A stretch of DNA of 64,000 nt from Chryseobacterium polytrichastri (GTDB lineage Bacteria > Bacteroidota > Bacteroidia > Flavobacteriales > Weeksellaceae), in NCBI RefSeq assembly GCF_900142445.1, contig NZ_FRAV01000007.1, positions 1-64,000 on the forward strand, written 5' to 3'. The first letter of the stretch is position 1; each line of letters starts with the position of its first letter. The notes below the pieces were generated by a model. It was not told the origin of the DNA. It did no database searches and saw only the letters and a list, made by a program, of their open reading frames with translations. The translations under genes were made by a program, and so were the position numbers. Of the stretch, positions 9,601 to 18,170 are shown piece by piece.

Positions 9601-10345
9601 GGTAACCAAAGCAACTTCCATCCTCTCTGAAAGAAAACAATTGCTAGATGCTCATCAGCAAAAATCAATATCTGAACGTCCACTCGATGATCTCAATGCA
9701 TTATTTACTGTGGCAAAATCGGATGCCGAATTGCAAAAACATAAAAGAAGTGAAATTGGTTTCCAATTGCAACAGGATAAAGCCAATAAGAACAAAATTG
9801 GCGACTTACTGAAAAGTATCGAAACACAGGCTGGTATTACCGAAAACTGGAGTAAGTTAAATGATATTATTGGCTCTGCAGATGGTAAAAAATTCCGTCA
9901 AATTGCTCAGGAATATACTCTAGATGCTTTGCTTGGTTACGCCAATATTCACCTGCAAGCCCTCACGAATAGATATAAGATTGAACGTATTCCTTCTACG
10001 CTTGGCCTACAGGTTGTGGATCAGGATATGGGTGATGAAGTTCGCACCGTTTACTCGCTTTCGGGTGGAGAATCTTTCTTAGTTTCGCTGGCCCTTGCGT
10101 TAGGTCTGGCCTCTTTGTCATCCAGCCGCATGAAGGTAGAATCTTTGTTTATTGATGAAGGTTTTGGCTCTTTAGATCCTACGACCCTCAATATTGCCAT
10201 GGACGCCTTAGAAAGACTCCACAATCAAGGTCGTAAAGTGGGGGTAATTTCTCATGTGCAGGAAATGACAGAAAGAATACCTGTGCAAATTAAGGTGAGT
10301 AAACAACAAAGTGGGAAAAGTAAAGTGGAGGTTTTGGGAATGTAA
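6611..10345 (+). CDS. sbcC: Exonuclease SbcCD, ATPase subunit SbcC
   Basis: A 1244-residue SMC/Rad50-type ATPase. Walker A is GATGAGKST at residues 37-45. Long coiled-coil arms flank a zinc hook (CPVC, Cys615 and Cys618) at the middle of the protein. The ABC signature SLSGGES lies near 1149-1155 and Walker B LFIDEGFGSLD near residue 1182. Dimers joined at the zinc hook hold DNA ends for SbcD. The coiled-coil is very rich in Gln, Glu, Lys and Ala, as expected. The start is one base after the sbcD stop, giving a compact two-gene operon. Length is typical for Bacteroidota homologs. Confidence 0.95.
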   Translation: MKILAIRIKNLASLEGNTEIDFTAEPLSSAGIFAITGATGAGKSTILDALCLALYGKTPRYLQAKETGIEIYDVQGSTLSQGDVRSILRDGTADGFAEVDFRGVDGQHYRATWSVRRARNKAEGSMQSDSVTLKNISSEVAIPGKKVETLREIERLVGLNFEQFTRSVLLAQGDFTAFMKASKDEKSSLLEKLTGTHIYSEISKKIFEKNRIEEQQLRELTLRKEGIVTFNEEELKTLLEEQNVLTIQIKGLEKEIENLSNEINWHEQLATFQVNLLEANTALQQATDNKVNTSTRRQKLLVTEQVQQTRSWADAQKYSQKQHDEKTTALGKLEETITSLQEQKGKLETQLSEAGNHLITQNKALDDALPFLEQAKKLDTLLVEKKETLEKTKKEAENASEASSQQEKSLTDKQAELAIVSTQITTITNWQTENRDRSLIAENKNIILSKLQDAQKLLETVQSSTKELDVVKDKISHTETEKTTIEANLGKQNQEWESLRKTYDFQSKELLLIPIESLNSDKESTTRSVENTIKAQAHWQLLYGTLTELETLNQKQLTDQSDSQTKQQSLEELSRQLVVENARKETAAQLLQQARLASAENIETLRNALVDEEPCPVCGSTSHPYTQHHPQLQNVLAKLEEAYNENDRIYLTSFGKHKALEQAFQTLQQTIQNQSVAIQTSKAALESRKQIWEQFDIAQESHSIANAKKADWIEEKLQSLQTKQDGLFAQIKAHTHQKQQLEADKTKIDQLKETIDSLANQLKDKNTSIALYLEQQNGKAKEQNKATLDLQEVEKIVSPYFTTSEWMKNWKADPTTFVERIETFAKTWNENSENLAQKNLQKGSLEATLKELESQAKKLLLEVSNTSAVYAQQNQNYLELTQQRHDIFEGKSAKDVENQLKQSITEAQKKQDQLKEIQQELSINNTKANTQKEELLATISILTTEVKNASEKIKIWLNDYNQKNNQSLSMTELHQLLTFTNDWIDAERIALQTIDDEVTKATSILSERKQLLDAHQQKSISERPLDDLNALFTVAKSDAELQKHKRSEIGFQLQQDKANKNKIGDLLKSIETQAGITENWSKLNDIIGSADGKKFRQIAQEYTLDALLGYANIHLQALTNRYKIERIPSTLGLQVVDQDMGDEVRTVYSLSGGESFLVSLALALGLASLSSSRMKVESLFIDEGFGSLDPTTLNIAMDALERLHNQGRKVGVISHVQEMTERIPVQIKVSKQQSGKSKVEVLGM

Positions 10346-10449
10346 ATAATAGCTAAGAATACAGAGAAAAATACTTCCACATCATTCATTACCCTAAAAA
10401 AAGTGTATAATTTTAACGAATAATAGTTTTAATTCAAACCAATTTTAAC

Positions 10450-10457
10450 TATATTTG
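10450..10457 (+). promoter_or_regulatory. Candidate Bacteroidota -7 box before the MarR gene
   Basis: TATATTTG fits the TAnnTTTG consensus and sits 67 bases before the MarR start. A T-rich stretch about 19 bases upstream (near 10427-10431) is a weak -33 element. Identified by eye only. Confidence 0.45.
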
Positions 10458-10524
10458 TTATGCAAGGAATGAGAGATTTTTCACATTTTCTACTCATGAT
10501 TTGATATTCATTAATTATTAAAAT

Positions 10525-10974
10525 ATGCCTGTAAAACAAAATAACATCTCAGAAATAGCCTTGGAATTAGGGTTGGCAATGGGAGAAATGAAAAGCCGAT
10601 TGCGGCAGAAAATTCAGGCAAAAATTAATGAATATGATCCTGATCTGTCTTTTGAACTTATAGAAATACTTGGACTTCTCCGCAGGAATAACGGAATAAA
10701 CCAGCAGGAAATAAGCAGTAAAGTAAGCAAAGATAAATCAAGCATTACCTATCTCATCAATAGTCTTGTAAAGCGAGAATTGGTTGAACGGGTAGAAAAT
10801 ACAACAGATAGAAGAAATAAACAGATCTTCCTTACTGTAAAAGGAAATGAAATTGTGGAAACCGTTTATCCCTGGGCATTAGAGCTGTATAAAAAAGCAG
10901 CCGATGATCTTAATGAAAATGATATAAACAACGCTCTTCTCTTAGTAAAAAAAATGACCGCAAATCTCGAATAA
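10525..10974 (+). CDS. MarR family transcriptional regulator
   Basis: A 149-residue winged-helix protein. The recognition helix region reads INQQEISSKVSKDKSSITYLINSLVKRELVERVENTTDRRNKQIFLTVKG (about residues 70-120), with the D-R-R-x-K wing typical of MarR. MarR proteins bind palindromic operators as dimers and release on ligand or oxidant binding; no cysteine is present, so thiol sensing is unlikely. It lies 21 bases before a universal stress protein gene on the same strand, so the two are probably one transcript and the regulator may control both. The ligand is unknown. Confidence 0.88.
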   Translation: MPVKQNNISEIALELGLAMGEMKSRLRQKIQAKINEYDPDLSFELIEILGLLRRNNGINQQEISSKVSKDKSSITYLINSLVKRELVERVENTTDRRNKQIFLTVKGNEIVETVYPWALELYKKAADDLNENDINNALLLVKKMTANLE

Positions 10975-10995
10975 CTGAATTTTACACTAATTAAT

Positions 10996-11844
10996 ATGAG
11001 AACAATACTTATACCTGTTGATTTTACATCAACCACAGAAAATGCAGTAAGGCTTGCTGCTGAATGGGCAAAGCGTTTTGAATACACGCATATTATTCTT
11101 TTAAAAACTTCTAAAGAATCTGAATTTGATTATCTGCATATGGCAGAAGGTCATTCATTTGTTAATGAAGAAAATGTCAACAGTCTGTTGGAACAAACAG
11201 AAGTACTGCTGAAAACGCTAAGCACGATAATCAACGAAAAATCACCTCAACTAAAAGTATCAACGGCGGTAAGTGACTGGACGCTTACAAAAAGTATCAA
11301 TGAACTGTTAAAAGATCATCCGTCGGTAGAATTGATTATTTTAGGAAGTGACGATCAGGCAGCTTCCAATGACAGTTTTGTTTCGGAAAATATTATAAGT
11401 ATTGCAAGAACAAGCCCTGTTAAGACCCTCATTGTTCCCAATGGATACACATATACTTCCATCAAAAACATTCTTATTCCGTGCGATGTAAATGCTATAA
11501 CAAAGCTAAACCGACTGTTTCATCATAAATCTATCATTCAGGAGCAGGATGTTAATCTTATGTTTTTGAATATTCATACAGACGAAAAAACGGAAGTAAG
11601 TAATGATAAAAAGAAAGAGCTGCAAGAATATATTCATCAATATTTAACCGAGATCCCAAGCAGCATTCATTATTCATATGATGAAAATATTATCAACGGA
11701 ATTCTGAATTTTGCATCATTGAATGAAACCGATCTTATCATTGCACTACCGGGAAGACACAGTTTCCTATATTATATGGCAAGCAGAAGTATTTCTGAGG
11801 GCATTTACCAGAATGTTAATCAGCCTGTTTTGATATTAAAATAA
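10996..11844 (+). CDS. Universal stress protein with two UspA domains
   Basis: A 282-residue protein made of two tandem Usp modules. The first starts MRTILIPVDFTSTTENAVRLAAEWA (beta1-alpha1) and ends with the VKTLIVPN strand near residue 150. The second starts IKNILIPCDVNAITKLNRLF and ends QPVLILK. The first domain has a degenerate nucleotide loop (LIILGSDDQ instead of G-2x-G-9x-G), so ATP binding is doubtful. Usp proteins are cytoplasmic stress-survival factors. It is co-directional with the MarR gene 21 bases upstream. Its stop codon is inside the terminator stem. Confidence 0.88.
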   Translation: MRTILIPVDFTSTTENAVRLAAEWAKRFEYTHIILLKTSKESEFDYLHMAEGHSFVNEENVNSLLEQTEVLLKTLSTIINEKSPQLKVSTAVSDWTLTKSINELLKDHPSVELIILGSDDQAASNDSFVSENIISIARTSPVKTLIVPNGYTYTSIKNILIPCDVNAITKLNRLFHHKSIIQEQDVNLMFLNIHTDEKTEVSNDKKKELQEYIHQYLTEIPSSIHYSYDENIINGILNFASLNETDLIIALPGRHSFLYYMASRSISEGIYQNVNQPVLILK

Positions 11845-11880
11845 TGATCCATTATAGAAATGGATCATTATACTAGTTTT
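11841..11880 (+). terminator. Rho-independent terminator of the marR-usp pair
   Basis: A perfect 12-base stem ATAATGATCCAT / ATGGATCATTAT with a 7-base loop (11853-11859), followed by a T-rich tail. The stem overlaps the usp stop codon. Confidence 0.85.
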
Positions 11881-11957
11881 TAGAAATAAGAAACAATAAA
11901 TTCCTAAGTTTTATGTCATTTGATTCTTTTTGACAGATTCAAAGAAATATGCAATAC

Positions 11958-13427
11958 TTATTTTTCTTTATTACTGACTTGGGTTTCTACTTTCAGGTGA
12001 TCTCTTATTAAGGTAACAGAGCTTAATTTACCATTGCTGAAATCAAATTTTAATAAGTTAGGATAGTCTACAATTTTAAATAATCCATTTTCCAGATACA
12101 ACAACTCATTATCGTTTTTCCCTTTAAAATATCCCAAAAGTTGAGACTCTACGTAGAGACGGTTATTTTTTTCTACTATTTTGGTTTCCACTTTTTGCCC
12201 GTAAAGAAAATCGTCGTACGTTCCTATTAGTTTTTGTTTTAGGCTTAATGGCATTTCCTGAACGTTTTCATTGGCTGGTTTTTTATTCCAATCCATCAAT
12301 GTCAGAATTTTTCTTTGCGTATGCCCTATCACAGGAATACGATTCTTTTTTTCGCCATTGGCAAGGAATACAAACCCATTTCCATCTGTCATCGTCGCAA
12401 AAACACTCCCACCAACTCCAGTATTAGATCCGTTGCATGAAAACCAACCATAATTGTTATATTCAAAAGACTTTTGCCATCCGTATCCCCAACCACCAAC
12501 GGCATTTTTTAAAGCAGTAGCTTCCGTTACTTTTTGGGCTACCCGATGAGAAATCACTTTGTTGTTTTTATTGCGCAAAGCATTTTGTATCTCTATAGAA
12601 AGTATAGCCAAATCAGAAGGTGTAGACCATAATCCAGATGCTCCAACTTGTGGAGTGATAGGTATTCCTGTTTTAATTACGTTTCCGTTTTCATCATGAA
12701 CAAGGGCAATATTGGTTAAAAATCCCTTTTCATTAGGTTGGATCATCGTAGTATTTTTCAAACCTAGAGGTGAAAAAATATGCTCTTTTGCAAGCTCTGC
12801 AATAGACTTATTTAAAGTGTCTTCTAATGCCATTTGAACAATTACATACCCGCCGCCGCTATATTCGAAATCGGTACCCGGTGAAAAAAGAAATTCAATT
12901 TCCTTATCATATCTTGGTATTTGTCCTAAAAGACTTTGTTTTATGGTAGGAATTGTATCTCCTTCATAATAATCTGCAAATCCACCCTGATTTGTACCTG
13001 ATGTATGATTAAAAAACTGTTTCCAGGTTGGGCTGTTATTTTCCGTAAACTTACTTTTTGGCAAATGCCAGCGCTTTAAATATTTTTCTATGGGATCATC
13101 CAGATTAATCAATCCTTTCTCTTCAAGAATATGGCAAAGAAGTGCTGTGATTGGTTTTGTAATAGACGCAGAAGAAAAAGCAGTGTTCTCATCAATTTTT
13201 TCGGGAGAATTGGCAGACTTTACCCCCACTTGGTTTGAATATACAATCTTATAATTTTCAAATACAACAAGACTAAATCCTCTAAGTTTGTATTTTTCTA
13301 TTTGTTGATTAAGCTGTAAACTGTCTGTAAGAAAACTATAATCAGTTTTTTTTGACAACACTTTATGACTTGTCTGACAACTTGAAATAAGTAGGATAAA
13401 GATGAGTAAATAAGTAGCACTTTTCAT
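11958..13427 (-). CDS. Serine hydrolase, class C beta-lactamase family lipoprotein
   Basis: A 489-residue penicillin-binding-protein-like hydrolase. The signal peptide has a lipobox (LISSCQ), so it is probably an envelope lipoprotein. The SxxK motif is SITK (Ser88, Lys91), the tyrosine motif is in FEYSGGGY, and a glycine-rich strand motif (NGSNTGVGGSVF) lies toward the C-terminus. About 120 extra C-terminal residues form a lipocalin-like tail common in this family. Such enzymes act as D-amino peptidases, esterases or beta-lactamase-like enzymes; the substrate cannot be told. It has no operon partners. A distant relative is encoded at 55664-56737. Confidence 0.85.
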   Translation of the reverse strand: MKSATYLLIFILLISSCQTSHKVLSKKTDYSFLTDSLQLNQQIEKYKLRGFSLVVFENYKIVYSNQVGVKSANSPEKIDENTAFSSASITKPITALLCHILEEKGLINLDDPIEKYLKRWHLPKSKFTENNSPTWKQFFNHTSGTNQGGFADYYEGDTIPTIKQSLLGQIPRYDKEIEFLFSPGTDFEYSGGGYVIVQMALEDTLNKSIAELAKEHIFSPLGLKNTTMIQPNEKGFLTNIALVHDENGNVIKTGIPITPQVGASGLWSTPSDLAILSIEIQNALRNKNNKVISHRVAQKVTEATALKNAVGGWGYGWQKSFEYNNYGWFSCNGSNTGVGGSVFATMTDGNGFVFLANGEKKNRIPVIGHTQRKILTLMDWNKKPANENVQEMPLSLKQKLIGTYDDFLYGQKVETKIVEKNNRLYVESQLLGYFKGKNDNELLYLENGLFKIVDYPNLLKFDFSNGKLSSVTLIRDHLKVETQVSNKEK

Positions 13428-13580
13428 GGTATCGTTTTTTTAGATTAAAAATTATTTCGATACAAATATGTGAAAGATGCTCAGGCTATGCGACCGAGTA
13501 AAAGTAATCGGCCTTATTGGGTAATAAAAATAAGTACGAATACTAAAATGAACAAGTACGAGTAATTACAATGCACTATA

Positions 13581-14720
13581 CTACAAATATTTACGATACG
13601 CAGTTGGTGTATTTCCTGTGTGTTTTTTAAAAGCCGTATTAAAAGAAGATTTTGAATTAAACCCCACTTCATATAAAATTTCAAGAACCGTAACTTTAGT
13701 TTTTGTAACATCTTTTAAAATTTCCATTGCATTTTCTATACGGTAGGTATTCACAAAATCATAAAAATGCTGTCCTAATTGATGGTTAATTAAAACAGAT
13801 AATTCCCGAGTCGGAATATCCATATCATTAGAAATATCCTGAATGGTTAATGAAGGATTAAGAAATGGTTTTTCTTCTGCCATATATTTTTTTAGCCTTA
13901 CTAACTCTTCATTGTACTCTTCGTTAGTTACAGCTAGCTGATCGTTATTTTTCTGTTCTAAAATAATATCAGAAGTAAGCTTTAATTTTGAATCTATATT
14001 TCTAAATAAGCCGGGGTTATTTAAAGCTTTAAATAAATACCAACAAACAATAAATAACTGAAATACGAGAAGTCCAATTTTTATCCACTCAGAAATATAT
14101 GGATAATCTGAAAACTTAAAAATATTTTTTAATAGCGTAATTAAATATAAAATAGTCAGTAAAACCGTAAACTGGAATAACCAATGATAGGAATTAACAC
14201 TGGCACCTGCATAATTTTCAAGATAGAGCTTTTTTGCTTTTCTTAAAATCATAAAAACTGCAACAATATAAGCCATCAATTGAATATGTATTAATATATG
14301 ATTGAATTGCAGCTCTATCATATGTTGGCGATTTTCAATAAAACTAATTTTAGAAGCCCCATCTACTCCATAAAAATGGGGTATTAAAATTATATTCGCT
14401 ACCAAAAATGGAAGCAGATGGAGTAAATGTTTAGGTTGAAGCTTAAAATCTGAATAACAAACAGACAATACATAGAGATAAAAAACAGGAATTTGCAAAA
14501 AAGCAAACATACCTCTCAGCATTCCCAGATTTGAAGGACCGTCAACTGTCAGATTAAACAAATATTCGCTTACATCTATTGCCATTATTATGAGAAAAAC
14601 CGCAAACAAAGCATTACTTGTCTTATGCTTTGTTTTCACTGTAAGCAAAAAAAAGGCAAGAAATAAGGAAATGAATAAGGAGATTGTAGTCACAACAATT
14701 AATACGTTCATCTTATCCAT
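13581..14720 (-). CDS. 7TM-type AraC family transcriptional regulator
   Basis: A 379-residue protein with about seven N-terminal membrane segments (residues ~5-225), a linker, and a C-terminal AraC domain (about 275-379). The second helix-turn-helix signature is EVGFNSKSSFNTAFKKHTGNTPTAYRKYL. It has the same architecture and length as the 612-1748 regulator, so the two are paralogous types in one window. Transcribed away from the Crp-family gene at 15026. The downstream serine hydrolase (ends 11958, starts 13427) is on the same strand 154 bases away and is a candidate target. The signal sensed is unknown. Confidence 0.88.
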   Translation of the reverse strand: MDKMNVLIVVTTISLFISLFLAFFLLTVKTKHKTSNALFAVFLIIMAIDVSEYLFNLTVDGPSNLGMLRGMFAFLQIPVFYLYVLSVCYSDFKLQPKHLLHLLPFLVANIILIPHFYGVDGASKISFIENRQHMIELQFNHILIHIQLMAYIVAVFMILRKAKKLYLENYAGASVNSYHWLFQFTVLLTILYLITLLKNIFKFSDYPYISEWIKIGLLVFQLFIVCWYLFKALNNPGLFRNIDSKLKLTSDIILEQKNNDQLAVTNEEYNEELVRLKKYMAEEKPFLNPSLTIQDISNDMDIPTRELSVLINHQLGQHFYDFVNTYRIENAMEILKDVTKTKVTVLEILYEVGFNSKSSFNTAFKKHTGNTPTAYRKYL

Positions 14721-15025
14721 TATTTATTCTTTTTTGTTCATTATTAATTTTCAGAAAAGTTGTTTTCTTTAAGCTTGTAGACAACATTTCAAGGGTTATA
14801 TTAGTTTCTTGAGATTCAAACCTGAATCGTGCAAATATAAAAATTAGATTGAGAAGTTATCTTTATTTTTTTTTCAGAGGAAAAAATTTTAAAAAGCATA
14901 TTTTTTAGTTAATCGTAACATTACTTTTAGCATTTAAAATTTAAATTTCTGTGTCGGTTTTTTATTTTATTACCTTTACTTAAGAAATTCAGGAACACGT
15001 AACACACCTTTTTAGATTGTAGAGA
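14721..15025. other. Divergent promoter region, 7TM-AraC / Crp
   Basis: 305 bases between two divergent regulator genes. AT-rich; no strong TAnnTTTG box (nearest is TACCTTTA near 14970 on the + strand). No RNA gene or coding remnant seen. Confidence 0.45.
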
Positions 15026-15649
15026 ATGGATATAAAAATGCTGGAAAACTGCCTCCCAGACTTTGGAAGAGATCTTATTGCAGAAATTGATAAATTTGGA
15101 ATTATAAAAAACTATTCCATAAATGATTTTGTCATAAAGCAAGGTCAGTATGTTCGGTATCTTCCCATTGTTTTAGAAGGAAGCGTAAAAGTATACAGCA
15201 CTGAAGACGGCCTACAATTTTTATTGTATTATATTCTCCCCAAACAATCTTGCATCTTTAGTTTTGCTCATTTATTCAGTCAGGATCCCATAGATTTTTC
15301 GGCTGTTCCGGAGGAAGAAACTCAGATTTTATTGATTCCAATTGAGAAGGCAAAAGAATGGGTGTTGAAGTTCCCTTCATTTAACCATCTTATTATGGCC
15401 GAATTTCAAAAACATTACAATGATCTGCTGCAAACCACCAAACAAATTATCTGTTACAAACTTGAAGACAGACTTTGGTCTTATCTGAAAACCAAGAGTG
15501 AAAACAGCCAATCAAAAGATTTATCTATTACCCATAAAAATATTGCTGATGATTTGGGCACCTCGAGAGAAGTGATCTCAAGGGTGATGAAAAAACTGGA
15601 ACATGAAAATAAAATATTTCAAGACGGGAGAAAAATAAAAATAGTTTAA
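15026..15649 (+). CDS. Crp/Fnr family transcriptional regulator
   Basis: A 207-residue regulator with an N-terminal cyclic-nucleotide-binding-type beta-roll (about residues 20-120: KQGQYVRYLPIVLEGSVKVY) and a C-terminal winged helix (ITHKNIADDLGTSREVISRVMKKLE, about 165-190). It lacks the Fnr iron-sulfur cysteine cluster and the full cAMP-binding signature, so its effector is unknown. The catalase-like gene begins 66 bases downstream on the same strand, followed by a heme peroxidase-like gene. That context suggests a regulator of peroxide or respiratory stress (inference). Confidence 0.88.
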   Translation: MDIKMLENCLPDFGRDLIAEIDKFGIIKNYSINDFVIKQGQYVRYLPIVLEGSVKVYSTEDGLQFLLYYILPKQSCIFSFAHLFSQDPIDFSAVPEEETQILLIPIEKAKEWVLKFPSFNHLIMAEFQKHYNDLLQTTKQIICYKLEDRLWSYLKTKSENSQSKDLSITHKNIADDLGTSREVISRVMKKLEHENKIFQDGRKIKIV

Positions 15650-15686
15650 GGTAACATTTGTTACTTAGTTCAAATTTTGTGCAGAT

Positions 15687-15694
15687 TATTTTTG
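15687..15694 (+). promoter_or_regulatory. Candidate -7 box before the catalase-like gene
   Basis: TATTTTTG matches TAnnTTTG and sits 21 bases before the ATG at 15716. It overlaps the extended frame upstream of that ATG, which argues against a start farther upstream. No good -33 box at the expected spacing. Confidence 0.35.
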
Positions 15695-15715
15695 CCTTAC
15701 CTAAAAGGCATTACA

Positions 15716-16705
15716 ATGAACACACACACACAATTATCATTACTATTCTCTGCCCTGCTTTTCACAGCAACCGTAAAAGCGCAAACTACGACGTCTACTC
15801 CCCAACAAATGGTGGATGCTCTGCATGGTGTTTTTGGAAAACATCCTAACGCAAGAGCTGTGCATGCTAAAGGAATTATCACGGAAGGAACTTTCACCCC
15901 CAGCGCTGAAGCAAAGAAAATCTCTAAAGCTTTGCAGTTTAAAGGAGGAACAACACCAATTACCGTTCGTTTTTCAGATTTTACAGGCATTCCGAATATT
16001 TCTGATACAGATGGCCACTCAAACCCGAGAGGATTGGCGATTAAATTTCATTTAACCGATGGTACAGAAACTGATATTGTAGCCCACAGTTACAATGGCT
16101 TTCCCGTAGCAACAACAGATGAATTCAGAGAATTATTATCAGCGCTTGCAGCCAATGGATCCGCTACTACAAAACCTACAACACCTTTAGATTCTTTTTT
16201 AGATGCTCACCCAATTGCTAAAACATTTCTGACGAGCCAAAAACCTGCATCTACCAGCTTTGCTACTCTTTCGTATTATGGAGTTAATTCATTTAAATTT
16301 ACCAACGAGAAGGGAGAATCAACTTTTATAAGATACCAGTTCATTCCTGAAGAAGGCGAACAATTTTTAACCAAAGAAGAACTTTCTAAAGCGAGTCCCA
16401 ATTATTTAAATGAAGAAATTAAATCACATTTAAAAACTAAAAACATAACGTTTAAACTCTATGCTCAAGTCGCTGAAAAAGGTGATATCATAGAAAATCC
16501 ATCCATCGCATGGCCAGATACACGAAAAAGAATTCTACTGGGAACACTTTCAATTAAAAAACTAACCGCAAACACATTGGAAGAAGATCATAAATTATCT
16601 TTCATTCCCAATCATCTCACGAATGGAATTGAAATCGCAGATCCCATGCTTGAAGATCGCTCAAAAGCTTACCCCATATCGGTACAAGAACGTCGTGAAA
16701 AATAA
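15716..16705 (+). CDS. Catalase family (SrpA-like) heme peroxidase, secreted
   Basis: A 329-residue protein in the short-catalase family. Visible catalase-core features are RAVHAKGIITEGTFTP (distal His), ITVRFSDFTGIP, HSNPRGLAIKFHLTDG and VAHSYNGFPV. The C-terminus NGIEIADPMLEDRSKAY...RR is typical of SrpA-like catalase peroxidases. It lacks the flanking parts of the ~480-residue classical enzyme. The ATG at 15716 was chosen because it starts a signal peptide (MNTHTQLSLLFSALLFTATVKAQ), placing the enzyme in the periplasm; the open frame continues 13 codons farther up. It is followed after 32 bases by an HTHP gene, so the pair probably removes peroxide together. Confidence 0.9.
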   Translation: MNTHTQLSLLFSALLFTATVKAQTTTSTPQQMVDALHGVFGKHPNARAVHAKGIITEGTFTPSAEAKKISKALQFKGGTTPITVRFSDFTGIPNISDTDGHSNPRGLAIKFHLTDGTETDIVAHSYNGFPVATTDEFRELLSALAANGSATTKPTTPLDSFLDAHPIAKTFLTSQKPASTSFATLSYYGVNSFKFTNEKGESTFIRYQFIPEEGEQFLTKEELSKASPNYLNEEIKSHLKTKNITFKLYAQVAEKGDIIENPSIAWPDTRKRILLGTLSIKKLTANTLEEDHKLSFIPNHLTNGIEIADPMLEDRSKAYPISVQERREK

Positions 16706-16737
16706 AATAGAATTATTTAACTTTAATAAAAAATAAC

Positions 16738-16977
16738 ATGTCTGAACACATTGAACTTATCCCCAAAAACACCCTCATCACCAACACCCCGGAAGAAGGC
16801 CGACAACTAGCCGTAAAAATGGCAAGGCTTATCATTAAAGTAACCCAGCCTGATGCTGAGGTAAGAGGAAAACTAAGGCCTATATATGCAGAAGATGCAT
16901 CCATGCTCATTGCTATCGGACAAACTGTAGCCACGGAGTTTGCCACCATTGCCGCTGCTAATAATTATTGGAGATAA
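16738..16977 (+). CDS. Hexameric tyrosine-coordinated heme protein (HTHP)
   Basis: A 79-residue all-helical protein matching the HTHP family, known from marine and soil bacteria, in which six subunits each bind a heme through a tyrosinate and show peroxidase and catalase activity. The core QPDAEVRGKLRPIYAEDAS (residues 37-55) holds the likely heme-ligand Tyr50 with the conserved arginine Arg47 nearby. The end TIAAANNYWR is the family's conserved C-terminus. No signal peptide. It sits 32 bases after the catalase-like gene and before a terminator, giving a two-enzyme peroxide unit behind a Crp-family gene. Assigned from remembered family sequence. Confidence 0.87.
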   Translation: MSEHIELIPKNTLITNTPEEGRQLAVKMARLIIKVTQPDAEVRGKLRPIYAEDASMLIAIGQTVATEFATIAAANNYWR

Positions 16978-17005
16978 GAGTCTTCCGAACTAAGTTTAAT
17001 TTAAA

Positions 17006-17038
17006 ACAATCCCCAATAGAAATTTCTCTGGGGATTGT
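17006..17038. terminator. Hairpin terminator between HTHP and acyltransferase genes
   Basis: Stem ACAATCCCCA / TGGGGATTGT (17006-17015 and 17029-17038) with a 13-base loop. It lies between convergent genes and probably serves both. Confidence 0.75.
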
Positions 17039-17045
17039 AAAATCA

Positions 17046-18170
17046 TTACAAATTATTTTTCCTGTTCAAAATTCTAAATTTCAATGTTGCAGAAGGATTT
17101 TCAATGATAAACCTATAAAAAAGTCCACCTCCAATACATCCGAGCAGACAGAGAAAAAGACTCAGACCTCCGGAAGGCTCAATCTTGAAATGAGCTAAAC
17201 CACTCTGGATTATATGAATAATTCCTTTATGGGAAAGATAAATAGCGTAAGACAAACCTGCCAATTGTGTGGTAATATATAGTTTTGTCTTGTTGAGAAA
17301 CGACGTTTTTGAAATGGCAGACAATACAATAAATCCATAGCTTATTGCCACAAACGTAAAACCAAAAATTGACGCTTCTCTTGAAGTCTGCTCTCTACAC
17401 ATCCAGAATGAAATACTTAACAATACTACTCCTACGATAAAAAGTATATTCCCGTTGTTATGGACTGTTGTATTAAACTTTGACGAATACTGTAATAAGT
17501 AGCCTATAAAAACTCCTACCGCTAAACCATCCAACCGTGTATGGGTTGGATAATATATTTCCATATACCACAGCCTCCAGAAATCATCGGTTCCCATGCT
17601 CGATTCAATATCACCTTGCCATGCAATATATCTCATTAGTATTGAAAAGAAGATGAGCAGCACCAAGAAAAAAGGTAAATAGCTGAACATTTTTGTTTTT
17701 ACGGCAAGCAACAGTAGTAAAGGAAGAACCAAATAAAACTGTTCTTCAATACATAAAGACCATGCATGAGAAAATGTTCCCCGATTGATAACATCAAGCC
17801 CATAATTCTGTGTAAAAGTGAGAAATTTCCATAAGGAAGAAAGTGCCTCTCTTTCTCTAAAAAAGGGAAAATAAAAATATAAGAAAACCGTAAAAAAATA
17901 CGGTGGCATAATCCTAAAAACACGTTTAGGAAAGAATGTTCTCAAGTTGAAGCTTCCGCTTTTATTAAGTTCTTTAAACAATTGGCTTGAGATCAAAAAA
18001 CCACTTAATACAAAAAACAGATCAACTCCCGTCCAACCAAACTGTCCGATGGTATCAATCCATTCCGGATGTTTGAATGCCCGATAATGGTATAATAAAA
18101 CCAATAGTATGGCTAAAGTTCTTAGATGATCAAGCCCATACAATCTGTCTCTAGATGTGTCTTCACTCAT
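17046..18170 (-). CDS. Membrane acyltransferase (acyltransferase 3 / OafA family)
   Basis: About 374 residues with 10 or so transmembrane helices. It transfers acyl groups, usually acetyl, onto surface sugars. Family motifs: YGLDHLRTLAILLVLLYHYRAF (the R and H of the N-terminal motif), GVDLFFVLSGFLI, FFPKRVFRIMP and SLCIEEQFYLVLPLLLL. The ATG at 18170 (MSEDTSRDRLYGL) was preferred to the longer open frame from 18296, because the family normally begins just before the first helix and the 42 extra residues look non-coding. It stands alone on its strand. The substrate (O-antigen, capsule or lipid) is unknown. Confidence 0.87.
   Translation of the reverse strand: MSEDTSRDRLYGLDHLRTLAILLVLLYHYRAFKHPEWIDTIGQFGWTGVDLFFVLSGFLISSQLFKELNKSGSFNLRTFFPKRVFRIMPPYFFTVFLYFYFPFFREREALSSLWKFLTFTQNYGLDVINRGTFSHAWSLCIEEQFYLVLPLLLLLAVKTKMFSYLPFFLVLLIFFSILMRYIAWQGDIESSMGTDDFWRLWYMEIYYPTHTRLDGLAVGVFIGYLLQYSSKFNTTVHNNGNILFIVGVVLLSISFWMCREQTSREASIFGFTFVAISYGFIVLSAISKTSFLNKTKLYITTQLAGLSYAIYLSHKGIIHIIQSGLAHFKIEPSGGLSLFLCLLGCIGGGLFYRFIIENPSATLKFRILNRKNNL

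Noticed and set aside
14590..14772. 60-codon plus-strand ORF overlapping the 7TM-AraC start
   Set aside because: Antisense shadow of the regulator's first helix; no independent support.
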